DNA from: Steinernema hermaphroditum
Lineage: Eukaryota; Nematoda; Chromadorea; Rhabditida; Steinernematidae
NCBI GenBank assembly: GCA_030435675.1
Contig: CM059623.1
Location: 2,692,012-2,756,011 of the forward strand
Reading direction: 5' to 3'
DNA length: 64,000 bases
In this document: piece by piece, positions 23,478-34,499 of the stretch
Numbering within the stretch: the first letter of the stretch is position 1
How the letters are laid out: the number at the start of each line of letters is the position of its first letter
The notes under the pieces: generated by a model
Told to the model about the DNA's origin: nothing
The model's database searches: none
What the model saw: only the letters and a program-made list of their open reading frames with translations
Made by a program: the position numbers and the translations under genes

Positions 23478-26400
23478 ATGTCAAAAGTCGCCGTCCCCCG
23501 AGGACCTGCCCGCCACATCCGCTACTTATCGATCTTACTCAACGCCGTCCGTTTCAGGATAGTTCCATTATTCGGCATCTCCGGGGAAAACACGTGCTGC
23601 TGCTGCAACAACGGCGTCAAACTGCCTTCTTCGCTGCTGCACCGACTTCTCGACGTCGTCACATCGATCTTCCAGCTTCTCTTCGTTTTCATGAAAAATG
23701 AAAGCTTTACATTCCGCTTTCTGTAAGTCCCTCCTTTCTATTCTTCTTCGTCGTCGTGTTGTTGTTGCGCTCACCGACCGACGAAGACGGCTGCGATGGA
23801 GAACTTAGGATGTTGTGCGAGTTTTAGATATATGCTATATTCGAAAACGTCCATCGGATATCATTTCACCGCCAAGCAGATCAAGAACGCCCAGCGCATG
23901 AACGCCGGCGCCCATTCGAAGATCGCTTTTGTGAGGAAGTCGAGTAAGTCCGTCATTTACATGGACGAACGTGGGAATTTTATGGGATTTCTTGCTGCAT
24001 TTTTAATGATGTTAATACAGAGCCACAGGGCCAATGTCGGGAAGCATGTTTTCCGTGTGAATCTGTTAGAAGTTGTTGTGTAAGATACAGGGAGGCCCAG
24101 AAAAGGGCGCCTATACAGAGGTCTAGAAAGCCATACAGAAGTTTAGACTGGTGAGACTGGTCGGTTTTGGATTGGATGGTCGCAAAAATGACATTTTGGT
24201 TGATCAGAAATAAGGCGTCATAAAAGAGCGATCTTGTTTGGAATCCATCTACACATCTCGAAGACATATATTTCTCAAAAATCGCCTTTTTTCTAATAAT
24301 TAAGACGTGCATGCGACCGGTTCACCTCTAGTCTTCTTCAAAGTGACACTTAATTCTGAGACCTGCCTTGAATATGACCGTTCAAAACTGCAATGTGTCT
24401 GATAAACATCAGGCGAATGCGTGCTTTGAATTATTTTGAATGGATCCGGACTGTGGACCCATTCCGACCCCTGGTTCTTAGATTGACTGGTCGGTCGTAA
24501 GTTATGTTCTCTTTTGAGAGATCCCTTAAATATGCTATCAAGCAAGGTTTAGTTGCCTTGAAATGACTGTTCACAGGTTCACAAACCGAGCTTTGGCCTT
24601 CAGAAGGACCAAGGTGAGCTGTGTTCTTATTATGCAAAAGGTTTAATTAGCCCTGATAGTTGTTGGAACTGTGCTAAAAGCCCTATGGGTTGTTGCATTT
24701 TTATTCGGTGATGGTTTGTCTTCTCATGACAAGCGCTATTTTTTCAGCCATAAATCGAGACTCATAAACAGGAGAGCCAAAGCGAATCCCAGGAGATTCG
24801 CCAGACTGACAATTGAAATCTGCCCTTTTCTATGACGATGAAAAAAATCAGAAACAAAGAGTGCAAATGAAGTGCAAATCCGTTTTGTGGCCGCGTGTCT
24901 TTTCATGAGTTGAAGGTTTTGTAGCGACGATTTTCATTTAAAAAAGTGGTGAATGTTGGACAAGAACGTAGTTGTATAGCACCGTATGGTGAACAAGGCA
25001 TCGTATAGCCGTTGTTTTGCCGTTTGGCGGAAACTTCCTGTTTTCGTCGACCACTGCTCGTAATTATGGGCGCTTTGTTAGCGTCGGAATTATTCATGCC
25101 TAAACGACAATAATTGCGACAAAAACAAAGCCTCGTGAATAGGGTATTGGGTCGGGGCACAATCCATTTAGCGTGGAGGCATAAACTTCTTCTGGTAACC
25201 ACTTTACTGACCGAACGAAACACTACAATGAGTGGATATGAAAGGGCATCTTTTCGGATATTCGATGGCCAATGTTAGCCACGCATGTCCTAACCAAAAG
25301 ACTTATCTTGCTGCTTGTTAGTGGGAACGTTCACAATTGTTGAGAAGGGAAAACATGCATGAGGGGCACACACACGGCTATGCTGCATCGCAATACATTG
25401 CCAAAATATGGTAAAAAATTAGGGTCACATCATTTTTTCCGTGTGTCATTCATTTAACGGAGGACGTGGAAACCTGTCGCAACATATGGGCAACATATTC
25501 GGGGGACAGGACCCTTTAACAGCTTAAAATATGAAGCAAGACTTGACTCATCAAAATATGGTGTTAGTGGCTGGTCACAACATACAAGGTGGCCCAAAAT
25601 AGGGCACCTAAGCCACTAAAAGCTATTCTAGAAATTGATGCCTGTGAGACCGATCATTTTTCGCTTCTATATTCATTTTCCGACCAATGGATAACCACAA
25701 AAATGACAGTCTAGATGAGCTTTTTTTGATACCCACAAAAGGGTCCCATAAATCAGCTTTATTTTGACATTTGGACCGTGGCGATACATCAGCTTTTAAA
25801 AAATTCAGCTATTCCGACTTGTAAGCTTTACCGTACCACCTGTCCCAAACACAATTTTCCCATTACGTATACATGAGTAATCGTTTATTTTCACAATCAG
25901 ATAGCCTTGAAAACACAGCGGAAAAGGAAACAATTATTGTGCCGAGTCAGTTTCCTGATCGTCTTTCCCTTGCGTAAGCTATTTGTCACACCGTTTCCTG
26001 TAGACACAGGAAGTCGATCTATCTTGAGATAGAAAACACGCGTCGATCACAGACGTAGGGAGTGGGCTGTAATTCTGCATAGTGTAGACCCTTTTGAAGG
26101 CTGTTGCCCTCGAGGTTGGTGATTAGACACATTTCCTAATAAACAAACTCCTAACATCTAACTTTTTGGGAAATGTCATTTGATGAATTACCACAAAATC
26201 GACAAAAAGTGACCCGTGACAGGTCGGCCATTCACATTCAGGTTTCGTGTCCTTGAACACATTGTTTAGTATGCGATGACCCGATTTGCCGACATGTAAG
26301 GCTATTAACGTCGGATCCAATTTCTCCTCGGTTGAGATACCGGAACAAAACATGTTTGGATATACCCATTTCTGCTAGACTTCTGCTGGATGTTTTTGTC

Positions 26401-28486
26401 GTTTGAAGGCTTTGTGTCTTCTCTTTCAAAATAGATTAGTGGATTAGTCTTGTTTTTTCTTCTTTTGGCTTTGGAATTGTTGCCTTCCGAAAAGACGGAC
26501 TATTAAATGAGTTTGTTGAGGTCGTCGATCATGAAATTAAGGAACGACATTAGGGGTGTACCCGGTATCGGTCAGAAGGTGCCGGGTTCGAATCCGCCAG
26601 GAGGCAAAACTTTTTTACGCACTATTTCCGCATGGTTTTTCATTTGGAATCAGAGAGTGAAACATATTCCAGCAAAGAAAAAATTTTTGCCTGCGGGCAG
26701 ATCCGAACCCCGGACCTTCTGACTGATGCCGGTGCGAACCCTAGAATCCCTAGAAGATACAGCTTTCGAGGGTATCAATGATTTTTCACACAAAAGTTAT
26801 ACTTCTGAGCATCTGTAAAGGGATATATATTTATCTGTGATCAAAACTGCTTCTATTAAGTTGTATTTTACTTTGACCCCTTGAAATCCTCCGTTGCTTG
26901 TCCACGAAAAACGATGAACGTAACTGACTTATAAAGATCGACAATTAGATTGCTTCTTTCTTGTTTTGTCAAACTGCGGCGATTGATTGTTCTATTTCTG
27001 TCGGAAATCAGGTTTCTGCAGCGGAGATGCTGTTTGTTTTGATAGCGCTCCTTCTGCTCGCCGCCTTGATTGGTACCAACTTTTGGCCTTTTGTTAAAAG
27101 GGACCGGAAAAAAGGAGTAATTTCCTCATTCTGTTTAAAGCTAATTAATTTGAAGCCAAGCGAACAGTTTTTATCCCATTATTTTTGTGATTTATCTTTT
27201 GATGAGATTCAGTCTTCTTTAAGTTGGATTGATGCAGAAAAATATGGGTCCGGATGGTCTACAATGTAAAGCTTTGCTTCGAAATGCTTCCATTTCAGAC
27301 TGTGTGATCTGGATTCTCCCAGTAAACTTCGACAACTACACCTACTTGATCACCGACGAGGCGAGCGATGAGTGCGTTCTGGTGGACGTAGGCGACGGCA
27401 AATATGTCGAGCAGTTCATGAAGGGTCGAGGCTGGAAGCCAGTGGCTATTCTTTCTACCCACAAGCACTGGGATCATTGTTATGGCAATAAGTACCTCTG
27501 CTCCAAGTACCCTGACCTGGAGGTGTACGGTAGTGAGCGAGACAGACCTCCATATTGCAAGAGGTTAGTGCCAAAAATGAAAATAACAATAAAAAATCGA
27601 TTACTTTAGATTTGTGAAGAATCAAGAGGAGTTCAACATTGGAACTCTGAAGTTCATCGCTTACCATGTGCCGGGTCATACGGTAGGACACGTCATCTAT
27701 CGACTGGTGACATCAACTGGACACCCTGACTGCTTGTTTACTGGGGATATGCTGTTTGTTGGGAGCATAGGTAAGTTGAAACAAAAAGAATGGCGATATA
27801 AAAAATTAAGACCCGAGAGGAATCGAACCCGGATGTTCAGTTTATTAATCGCTAATGCTATCCATTAGGCCATTTGGGCAATTGTCTATCGCTAAGATCA
27901 TGGTAGAGCACAGTGGTTAGTAGTGTTGACTGTCAAACGATCGATTCGGGTTCGGACCTCAGTTGGGGAATTTCTTTTTTTTGTCATCGATCCTTTTTAT
28001 TTTCATGTGGCAGCCCATAATTTCACACTTTTAGGCAAAGTCTTCGAAGACAAACCAGAAGTGATGTTCCAGTCGATTGACATGATCCGAACACTTCTTC
28101 CCGAGGACACGGAGCTGTACACGGGCCACGAATACGCCCTGAACAACCTGCGCTTCAACTCCATCGCCCTCAGCTCGTTGGGTAACCTCACCCTCGAAAC
28201 CAAACTGCGCGAGGTGGAAGAGCTGCGCATCCAGAAGGAGCCGGTCGTCGGCACCACCATCGCCGAGGAGCTCACCTACAATCCGTATCTCCGCGCGGAC
28301 GACATCGAAATCCAACGGGTACTGGGAGTTGATCAGACGCTTCCGGACATGAAGAGACGTGTCGAGACGATGAACGCTCTTCGCCGTCTGCAGGTCGAGT
28401 GGATCAAGGAGCAGCACATCGCCGCTGTGGCGAACATGCCTCCAAGCAGCTCGCGCGAGGATGGGGACAGTTTCTTGTCGGACTGA
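23478..28486 (+). CDS. PNKD: PNKD-type metallo-beta-lactamase hydrolase (HAGH-like)
   Basis: Long-isoform exons 23478-23722, 23828-23943, 27299-27563, 27610-27770 and 28035-28486; all phases agree, 412 residues. The exon at 23828 (LYSKTSIGYHFTAKQIKNA, then AHSK) aligns with the segment of human PNKD-L just before its hydrolase domain. That domain carries LPVNFDNYTYLI, the metal motif THKHWDHCYGN, PGHTVGH, LFTGDMLFVGSIG and TGHEYALNN. Glyoxalase II relatives hydrolyse hydroxyacyl-glutathione; PNKD proteins are membrane- or mitochondria-associated with a less certain substrate. An alternative start within retained sequence exists at 23796. Intron 2 (3.36 kb) and intron 3 (264 nt) carry tRNA-like repeats. 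The N-terminal 80 residues include a hydrophobic stretch (RLLDVVTSIFQLLFVFM). Confidence 0.88.
24085..24300. repeat. Diverged intronic direct repeat, copy 1
   Basis: Starts GGCCCAGAAAAGGGCGCCTA and includes CAAAAATGACA. It shares blocks in order with 25590-25820. Both lie in the large PNKD intron in the same orientation. Confidence 0.45.
25590..25820. repeat. Diverged intronic direct repeat, copy 2
   Basis: Starts GGCCCAAAATAGGGCACCTA; partner of 24085-24300, about 1.5 kb downstream. Confidence 0.45.
26558..26750. repeat. tRNA-like foldback element, copy C (PNKD intron)
   Basis: Left arm about 26558-26617 (CCCGGTATCGGTCAGAAGG, CCGGGTTCGAATCC, T6) and inverted right arm about 26680-26750. 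Shorter spacer than copies A and B. Confidence 0.72.
27027..27237 (+). other. Candidate alternative first exon of the PNKD-type gene
   Basis: An ATG at 27027, preceded by an acceptor-like TTTCTGCAG, opens a 30-codon exon (27027-27116). It begins with a strong hydrophobic segment (LFVLIALLLLAALIG) followed by basic residues. It ends in phase 0 at GTAATT and fits in phase to an acceptor at 27237 (exon 27238-27563), giving a 342-residue protein with a different membrane anchor. The downstream hydrolase exons would be shared. Confidence 0.5.
27812..27883 (-). pseudogene. tRNA-like remnant (Arg-like) in PNKD intron 3
   Basis: Minus strand reads GCCCAAATGGCCTAATGGAT (A-box-like) and CCGGGTTCGATTCC (B-box-like), but the anticodon arm does not fold. 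Probably a dead tRNA or SINE head. Confidence 0.5.
27903..27978 (+). pseudogene. tRNA-like remnant (Asp-like) in PNKD intron 3
   Basis: Reads CAGTGGTTAGTAGTGTTGAC, TGTCAAA and CGGGTTCGGACC; it resembles an Asp(GTC)-type tRNA but lacks an acceptor stem. It lies immediately after the oppositely oriented remnant. Confidence 0.45.
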
Positions 28487-28974
28487 TGCTTTACAAGTGT
28501 ATATATTTATTGTATGAGATGAGCAGATCTGATGCCATATTTTTGTACGTTTGATGATGACTTTACAGAACATGAATTTGTTGATAAGAAACAATGGCTA
28601 TGACTGATACCAAGTGAAAATAAGCTTCTGAAAAGGAGTTGCAGCATTTGAAAACGATTTTTGGGGCAGGTGATATTTCCGCTGTGCTGCACCGCCTGCT
28701 TGAGTAAAAATTCAGACATTAACATGGGCGGTCCATAGGAAGGAGAAGAAAAGGAGAAGAAAAGCAAGCCGGTTCGAGTGAGTCAGGTCGACTCGGGATC
28801 ACATCGGACCGGTCCACCGCAACATATCAGATGACAGACAGTGACTACGGTGTGATATTGTGCTTCTTGTGCTTATGTAACGTCTGATTCTCGAGGATAA
28901 ATCCTGCAAATCCTTCTGGAGCGCTACTAATATCAACTTGTAAATTACGACAGATTTGACATCAAGGAAGTTTG

Positions 28975-29095
28975 GTGAAAATCAAAAGTTTATTTGTGCC
29001 TGGTTTTCACAACGCTGGAAGCTGGTCGAACACGTTCCTTGAATCACGCCAGCAGTCTATGATCCTTTTGGTCAATTCTGTCCACTTTGAGATGA
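28975..29095 (-). pseudogene. Partial duplicate of the 3' part of the 29380-30219 gene
   Basis: The plus-strand blocks GTGCCTGGTTTTCACAACGC and TTGAATCACGCCAGCAG, then TCTATGATCCTTTTGG, match the gene at about 29490-29600 in the same order, with a deletion between them. A leading block like the gene's GGTGAAACTCAAAAGTTTAT (29332) is also present. Non-coding remnant of a local duplication. Confidence 0.75.
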
Positions 29096-29379
29096 GAGAT
29101 TCCTTTTATGCTGTCTAACTAGCACTCTCTTGGGTCTCTCTTTCTGTCGTTCATGCTTGAAATGACTACATCAGAGGAAACCACTCGGAATAAGACAAAG
29201 AGTTCTAAAAGAATGACCTAGGTGGTTTCGGGATCGGACCGGTCCGCTGCAAGATAAATCCTCTACATATAAGTCATGAATATCATCCTGTAAACTATAA
29301 CAGCTTTTACATCAAAAGAGCTCAAGAAGCTCGGTGAAACTCAAAAGTTTATTGTTAGAAGCAAAGTCAGCAACAGTGT

Positions 29380-30219
29380 CTAAGGAACGAATCGAATCCT
29401 GCGCATTCCCTCAGGCCACTCAACGCGTCCACATCCGAGGCTGTGCTGAAGCGCCTTTTTCCCTTGAAACAATTCATCACGCATCATTCGTGCCTGGCTT
29501 TCATAACGCTGGAAACTGGCCATTTCCACTAGGACTTCTCGACCGAAACCGTTCGTTGAATCACGCCAGCACTCTATGATCCTCTTGGCCAATTCAATGT
29601 CAAGATTTGGAAGATTCCAGTTTTGGTAGAGGCCTACAGAGAGCAGTCTCTTGCTTTTTGCTATGGCCTCCAAAAGGTCGTTCTGCAGATGTTCTTCTTC
29701 ATTTCCTCCACAAATCACAGATGAGATGTGTAAACTACTAAGCCGCTTGCTTCGTAGAATCTTCCCGAGCCATGCCTGAAGGCCGGAACCTGCTCTGAAA
29801 TGACATTGCCAGATGTCCACCTTCGTAGCATAGTCAGGCCAGAAATGTGGAACATGGTCCTCAAAATACAAAATGTTGTACATGACGAAGTCTTCTACGG
29901 ATTTGACGTGAAAATACGGTCGTACGTCGTGTTCTATGGCCATCTCACCGTCATATCTGTCGATGGAAAGCTTAGAATAGCGAACGTATTTGGCGGTTTC
30001 GAGGTCAAATGATGGGCGATCAGGGTGAAAGAGGAAGTTAGGGTTATCGCCGTCGTAATCGACGAGCACATGTACATCGACGTATTCGATTTTCTGAAGA
30101 AATTCGCTGGTAGCAGACGGCCAGAATGAGTCATCGCCGAAAATGCATAGGATCTGTAGAGATTCGTTTGGGAGGCAAGCTGCTACGTCTTCACAGAAGA
30201 AGAATGGGACGGAGTCCAT
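29380..30219 (-). CDS. Nematode-specific single-exon protein (MDSVPFxFC family)
   Basis: 279 residues, no introns. The N-terminus MDSVPFFFCEDVAACLP parallels METVPFQFCQSVCSN of the gene at 30960, which is divergently oriented about 740 bp away, so the two are probably distant paralogs. No recognised domain. The spaced leucine-rich segments (LSSLHISSVI, LLSVGLYQNWNL) have the look of the repeat-like C-terminal regions found in large nematode F-box-associated families, but this is only resemblance. A truncated copy of its 3' part lies just downstream at 28975-29095. Confidence 0.75.
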   Translation of the reverse strand: MDSVPFFFCEDVAACLPNESLQILCIFGDDSFWPSATSEFLQKIEYVDVHVLVDYDGDNPNFLFHPDRPSFDLETAKYVRYSKLSIDRYDGEMAIEHDVRPYFHVKSVEDFVMYNILYFEDHVPHFWPDYATKVDIWQCHFRAGSGLQAWLGKILRSKRLSSLHISSVICGGNEEEHLQNDLLEAIAKSKRLLSVGLYQNWNLPNLDIELAKRIIECWRDSTNGFGREVLVEMASFQRYESQARMMRDELFQGKKALQHSLGCGRVEWPEGMRRIRFVP

Positions 30220-30959
30220 GAAGATTCACAGATAGACAATGCGTGTGAGTCTGAATCACCGAGACACACCTCGAAGTGCCGCTAGCTTTTCTGCTGCTGG
30301 TGCTCTGACACAGCGACTCGTCGCACGCTATCACGTTTGTGGCTAAATTGTGGCCAAAGTTATGTAAGGTGGTTGAGGTAATTTTAAAATAATGAGTGAG
30401 TTCTCGCTTCATGCATCGCTATCCAGTTACCTAGACTCACTAGCATCCTGTGCCAATGGACACTGATGATCAATTTGGTTGTGTCAAGCAATTCAATCCG
30501 GTACCATTTTGTCATGTACGGTTTAAGCTCATGTCTATTGATTTAACGCGAGCCCTACAGTCTTGACAGCTTCGATGATGTGCTACTCCTACCGTACACC
30601 ACACAAACAGCGCGATATTCAAAGAAAAAAAGCTAAAAAATAAAGCAAAAATCGCAGAAACTAGGACGACGGGATGGTTCCGGAACGAAGTGCCTGACCT
30701 GACACGAATCGTTCGTATTAAATTGTTACGCACCCTTCTATGACGGTGTTGCAGGTTGATTTATGTTTTGGATCAAGGGAATTGCGCCGTACATGACACC
30801 CATTATGGCACAAAGGAGAGCAAATACCACACGGAGCTCAGGATTCTATTTCGCATTGCACATTTTGTTGTGCGAATATCGATTGTCTAACGCATTGCAT
30901 CAGAAATTTCACACACGTATCACATATGCAACCACCCAGTTCATTCAGTTCGCCCCTCC

Positions 30960-31937
30960 ATGGAGACCGTTCCGTTCCAGTTCTGTCAAAGCGTCTGCTC
31001 CAACAACGTCACTCACGTCCACGAAGGGGAGAGAAACGAAGAAACCCATCCGTCAAGGTTTAACTTCGCTTTCCCATGGAACGTTGCCTTCGAGCAACAT
31101 TTCGAAAGGCGCCGACTATGTATGCTTTCTATCAAAAACTGCGAAAAAGTTACCTTTTCATTGGGAGATGACGACATCTTACTGAGGAACGTATCAAGAA
31201 AGAACCTCGAAAACTTAAAATTTTTCGGCAAATATCTTCAGATCTCTTCCATAGAAATTAAATATGGTTCTAAAGATGATGTTGGCATAGAAGAACAGGA
31301 GGAGATAGCGGAGATCCTCAGTTATCTAAGTCCTTTTATGAATAACGTACACTTGCACGTTGGGTATGACGTACCTGATCATAGGGCACTTATCTTCCTA
31401 AGACATCTACCTTCGCACTGCTTCGCTGACCTTCAGCTGGGAAGCGTCGGAAAAGGCAGTGCCCCTTTCATTCGCAAGATTCTGGAAAACTCACGAATAT
31501 TTAGGCTATTCCTTCAGAATGAATGTGATCAAAGTTTAGTTGGCGTCCTCGAGAATTGTCTGCTGAAAGACGAGCTCATCTGGTGTCAACTTCTATTGCA
31601 TTCCGTGGTATTCAGAGCGACGTTTCTGGAAGATCTGCTCGAAAGTCGCCTACGGTCGTCGAAGAATGCTAAATACAATCTCTGTGTAGATATTCATTCC
31701 GTGGAACAGATCCACCCAGAACATCTAACTGATGATAATGGCGACATTGCCACGTGGCACTTTGGAGCTGGAGGATCGGTTCGCGTACAGCATGGTTCAT
31801 GGATGATGAAATGCAGGCGCGGCCATTCAGACGTTATCGAGGGAGTGCAAGTGTTCTTCGTGCTCGTGATTATTGTCGCGTTGTTCGCGATTGTAATATA
31901 TTCATTGGTCAATTTTTTTCGACAAAGCATATTGTAA
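30960..31937 (+). CDS. Nematode-specific single-exon protein with C-terminal membrane helix
   Basis: 325 residues, single exon, ATG at 30960. The N-terminus METVPFQFCQSVC matches the family start of the 29380 gene. The middle is predicted alpha/beta without a known domain. The C-terminus has one strong transmembrane segment (VFFVLVIIVALFAIVIYSLV) and a very short tail, so it could be tail-anchored; its divergent partner has no such segment. The shared upstream interval 30220-30959 is AT-rich and holds no other gene. Confidence 0.72.
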   Translation: METVPFQFCQSVCSNNVTHVHEGERNEETHPSRFNFAFPWNVAFEQHFERRRLCMLSIKNCEKVTFSLGDDDILLRNVSRKNLENLKFFGKYLQISSIEIKYGSKDDVGIEEQEEIAEILSYLSPFMNNVHLHVGYDVPDHRALIFLRHLPSHCFADLQLGSVGKGSAPFIRKILENSRIFRLFLQNECDQSLVGVLENCLLKDELIWCQLLLHSVVFRATFLEDLLESRLRSSKNAKYNLCVDIHSVEQIHPEHLTDDNGDIATWHFGAGGSVRVQHGSWMMKCRRGHSDVIEGVQVFFVLVIIVALFAIVIYSLVNFFRQSIL

Positions 31938-32302
31938 TCGGTTTCCACGTGGGGCGTCATCGTGATGACAATGATTTCGATCTGACTTTCGCTGTTTTTA
32001 TTAATGCATACGAGTGGTTCGCTATTGTGATAAATGTCATTTCAAGACGATGTCTCATGTATGAATCTCAGCCAAACAATCGTTTACCAGCGTTTTAGGA
32101 CTCCTTTTGAGCGCCCCATCTTACAAGGGAACCTTCCGAAGTGTCCGCCTCGGATCGAGCTGAAAATTTACACACAGGCAGGCCTACACTAGTGAACGTC
32201 AACCCCAAAAGGGCACCGGCGTATACGCATACCAGGTCATGTAAACACCCTTCTCAAATTATGGTCAAACGACTATAGTGAAGTTTATCAACAAGGGGAT
32301 AG

Positions 32303-32376
32303 TGGGTGTGTGGTCGAACTGGTTAGTATCTAGGCTGCCATTTTTAGGACCCGGGTTCGACTCCGCTTCCCACCCA
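32303..32376 (+). other. tRNA-like module in left inverted repeat
   Basis: GGGTGTG can pair with the terminal CCCACCC (6 of 7). An A-box-like TGGTCGAACTGG and a canonical B box GGTTCGACTCC are present at tRNA spacing. The anticodon and T stems are poor, so it is unlikely to be a working tRNA, but both pol III promoter boxes look intact. A T6 run follows at about 32379. Confidence 0.65.
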
Positions 32377-32476
32377 TACTTTTTTCTCGCTTCCCCATCG
32401 TATTTACATTTGTTTTTTCTTCGTATACGCAAATTTACCAAAAAGCAACGAAAAATTTTTATTGGGAAACGGTTCT

Positions 32477-34170
32477 TTAACAAGTGTGTTCGATATCAAC
32501 AAAATGCTTAACGCACAAGAATCGTTCACAATGAGCACAACGGAGAACAGGCATTTGGGAACACATGCAATGCTGACCTTCGTCGAAATTGAAGCAAAAA
32601 TGCTCCGGTGTTTCGAAAGGGGGAGGATGTTCGTCAATAAATCCAGCGTGGTGCCATGCATACCGTATCATATCTCGGAATCGGTTAGCACTTATCTGCA
32701 TTGCCGTAATGTTCAGTAGACGTGCCAAATTTTTTCGTACGGATACGATGTAGTCGGGCTTCTCGCGCATCAGCACCTCAATCATTCGGCGAAGAAAGGC
32801 TTTGAATTGGCGATTGAAAAAGATGTCCAAGGGTTGCAGTTCTCCGGTCATCTTTTCGGGAATAACCATGAATTCTACTTCTCGTCCGCTTTCTTCCATG
32901 GGCTTCTTGTATCCGGTCCACGAATCGAGAAGTAGAACCGATTCCTTTCCTCCATTGGGAATAAACACCCGATTCAGCCAGTCAATAAAAAGTGCACTTG
33001 TCATCATGCCGCATTTGGAGTGGACACATTTGAGATATTTAAATTCTTCCATTTCACTGGCAAATTTCTTCGGCGGCTTAGGTTCGCGAAAACAGACTAA
33101 CATTGGCAACTGAAGCTTCCCAGAAGCAGTGATTACGGGCTGGATTGTGAGCGAGTGAGTGGTGGAGCTAATGCGTTGGACAAGTGCCTCAACGTTCTTG
33201 ATACCTTGGAAGGCAAGAGTTCGTCCACCACGCAACTCGAGTTGAATTCCTGATTGATCGGTATTGAACACCTTAAGATGATCTGTGAACTGATCCAATG
33301 TGATCTGCGTACTTTGTTGTGGTCAACAGTCTTCAATACGGCTCGCACTTCATTTTTAAATGTTTCAGCCCGTTCTTTCTGTACTGCAAGATCTTCCGCG
33401 GTGCACTTCACAGTGCGTCGTGTTACTTTTCGCGATACGATATGGTGACGCTTCTTAAACTTATAAACAAATGAGGCTGACGCCTAAAGTGAAGAAGAAA
33501 TGAATACAATTCGTTTCGTTCAGTTTACCTTAAAGTCCTGCATAGCCAATTCCTCGGCAATGCCCAAGGCCATTCGTTTGAGATCAATATCGCAGATAAT
33601 ATGATGCTTTTGAGAGCAATCCAAAAAATCGTAGAAAAGAGCGCAATCTAACTGCCTCTCCTTTAGGCGTTTTGATCCCTCCTCACTTACATACTTTCGA
33701 AAACTTAAAAAGACACAAAATAAACCGCTATGACCACAAAAAAATGAACTAACCGGCGGATCTGCCTTGAACACGTCAATTTCTTATATTTACTTTGAAT
33801 AGTTTCGAATTTCCAGCGGGGTCCGTTTTTGCCATCGTACAAGTCAACGATGTCTTGCATCTCATCGTCGTCATAAGGGAATGGATCTGTCTTTGGTGTA
33901 TGTTCCGGTTCAAAATCATCGTCGGACAGCTCGTTACTTTCGTAACCCTCATCTTCTGATTCCTCAGAAATAATCAATCTATCTGCGTTTACTGTTTCAT
34001 TATCTTGGAAATTCAATATCTCTCCTAAAGCATAAACGAAATAAGTACCGTAATATGTACGAACCTCGTAAGTGGTGATACATCTCAAGGTCAGTATTTG
34101 AAAACTGGCCAGTCGCATCTTCCAGAGGGAAGTCACGGCAAAGGAGGATCAAAACGTTGCTAGCATTCAT
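32477..34170 (-). pseudogene. pogo/Tc1-mariner-superfamily DDE transposase, one frame break
   Basis: Exons 34065-34170, 33754-34024, 33529-33703 and 32477-33483 join with matching phases. Early part: acidic region and a basic helix-turn-helix-like segment. Catalytic part: FNTDQSG (first Asp), VLLLDSWTGY (second Asp), MTGELQPLDIFFNRQFK (third Asp), as in DDE_1/CENP-B/pogo-type transposases. A Cys/His-rich tail (CAHCERFLC) ends the protein. The frame changes near 33300-33330, so this copy is either recently broken, carries a sequencing indel, or has an intron I missed. Otherwise intact, about 500 residues. Confidence 0.82.
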
Positions 34171-34243
34171 AGCTGAAATTGGGATAGGAATGACTACGAA
34201 GAAAAAACAAATGTAAATACGATGGGGAAGCGAGAAAAAAGTA

Positions 34244-34317
34244 TGGGTGGGAAGCGGAGTCGAACCCGGGTCCTAAAAACGGCAGCCTAGATACTAACCA
34301 GTTCGACCACACACCCA
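34244..34317 (-). other. tRNA-like module in right inverted repeat
   Basis: Mirror copy of 32303-32376 with the same A and B boxes, differing by a few bases. Both modules point inward, toward the transposase gene. Confidence 0.65.
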
Positions 34318-34499
34318 CTATCCCCTTGTTGATAAACTTCACTATAGTCGTTTGACCATAATTTGAGAAGGGTGTTTACATGACCTGGTATGCGTATACG
34401 CCGGTGCCCTTTTGGGGTTGACGTTCACTAGTGTAGGCCTACCTGTGTGTAAATTTTCAGCTCGATCCGAGGCGGACACTTCGGAAGGTTCCCTTGTTA

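Larger units (their letters stand above)
32124..34496. mobile_element. DNA transposon with 302-bp inverted repeats and 3-bp TTA duplication
   Basis: Ends CAAGGGAACCTTCCGAAGTG (32124) and its complement (ending 34496). Inverted repeats 32124-32425 and 34195-34496 are equal in length and nearly identical. TTA flanks both sides (32121-32123, 34497-34499). It encodes a DDE transposase on the minus strand. Each inverted repeat includes a tRNA-like module. Confidence 0.9.
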
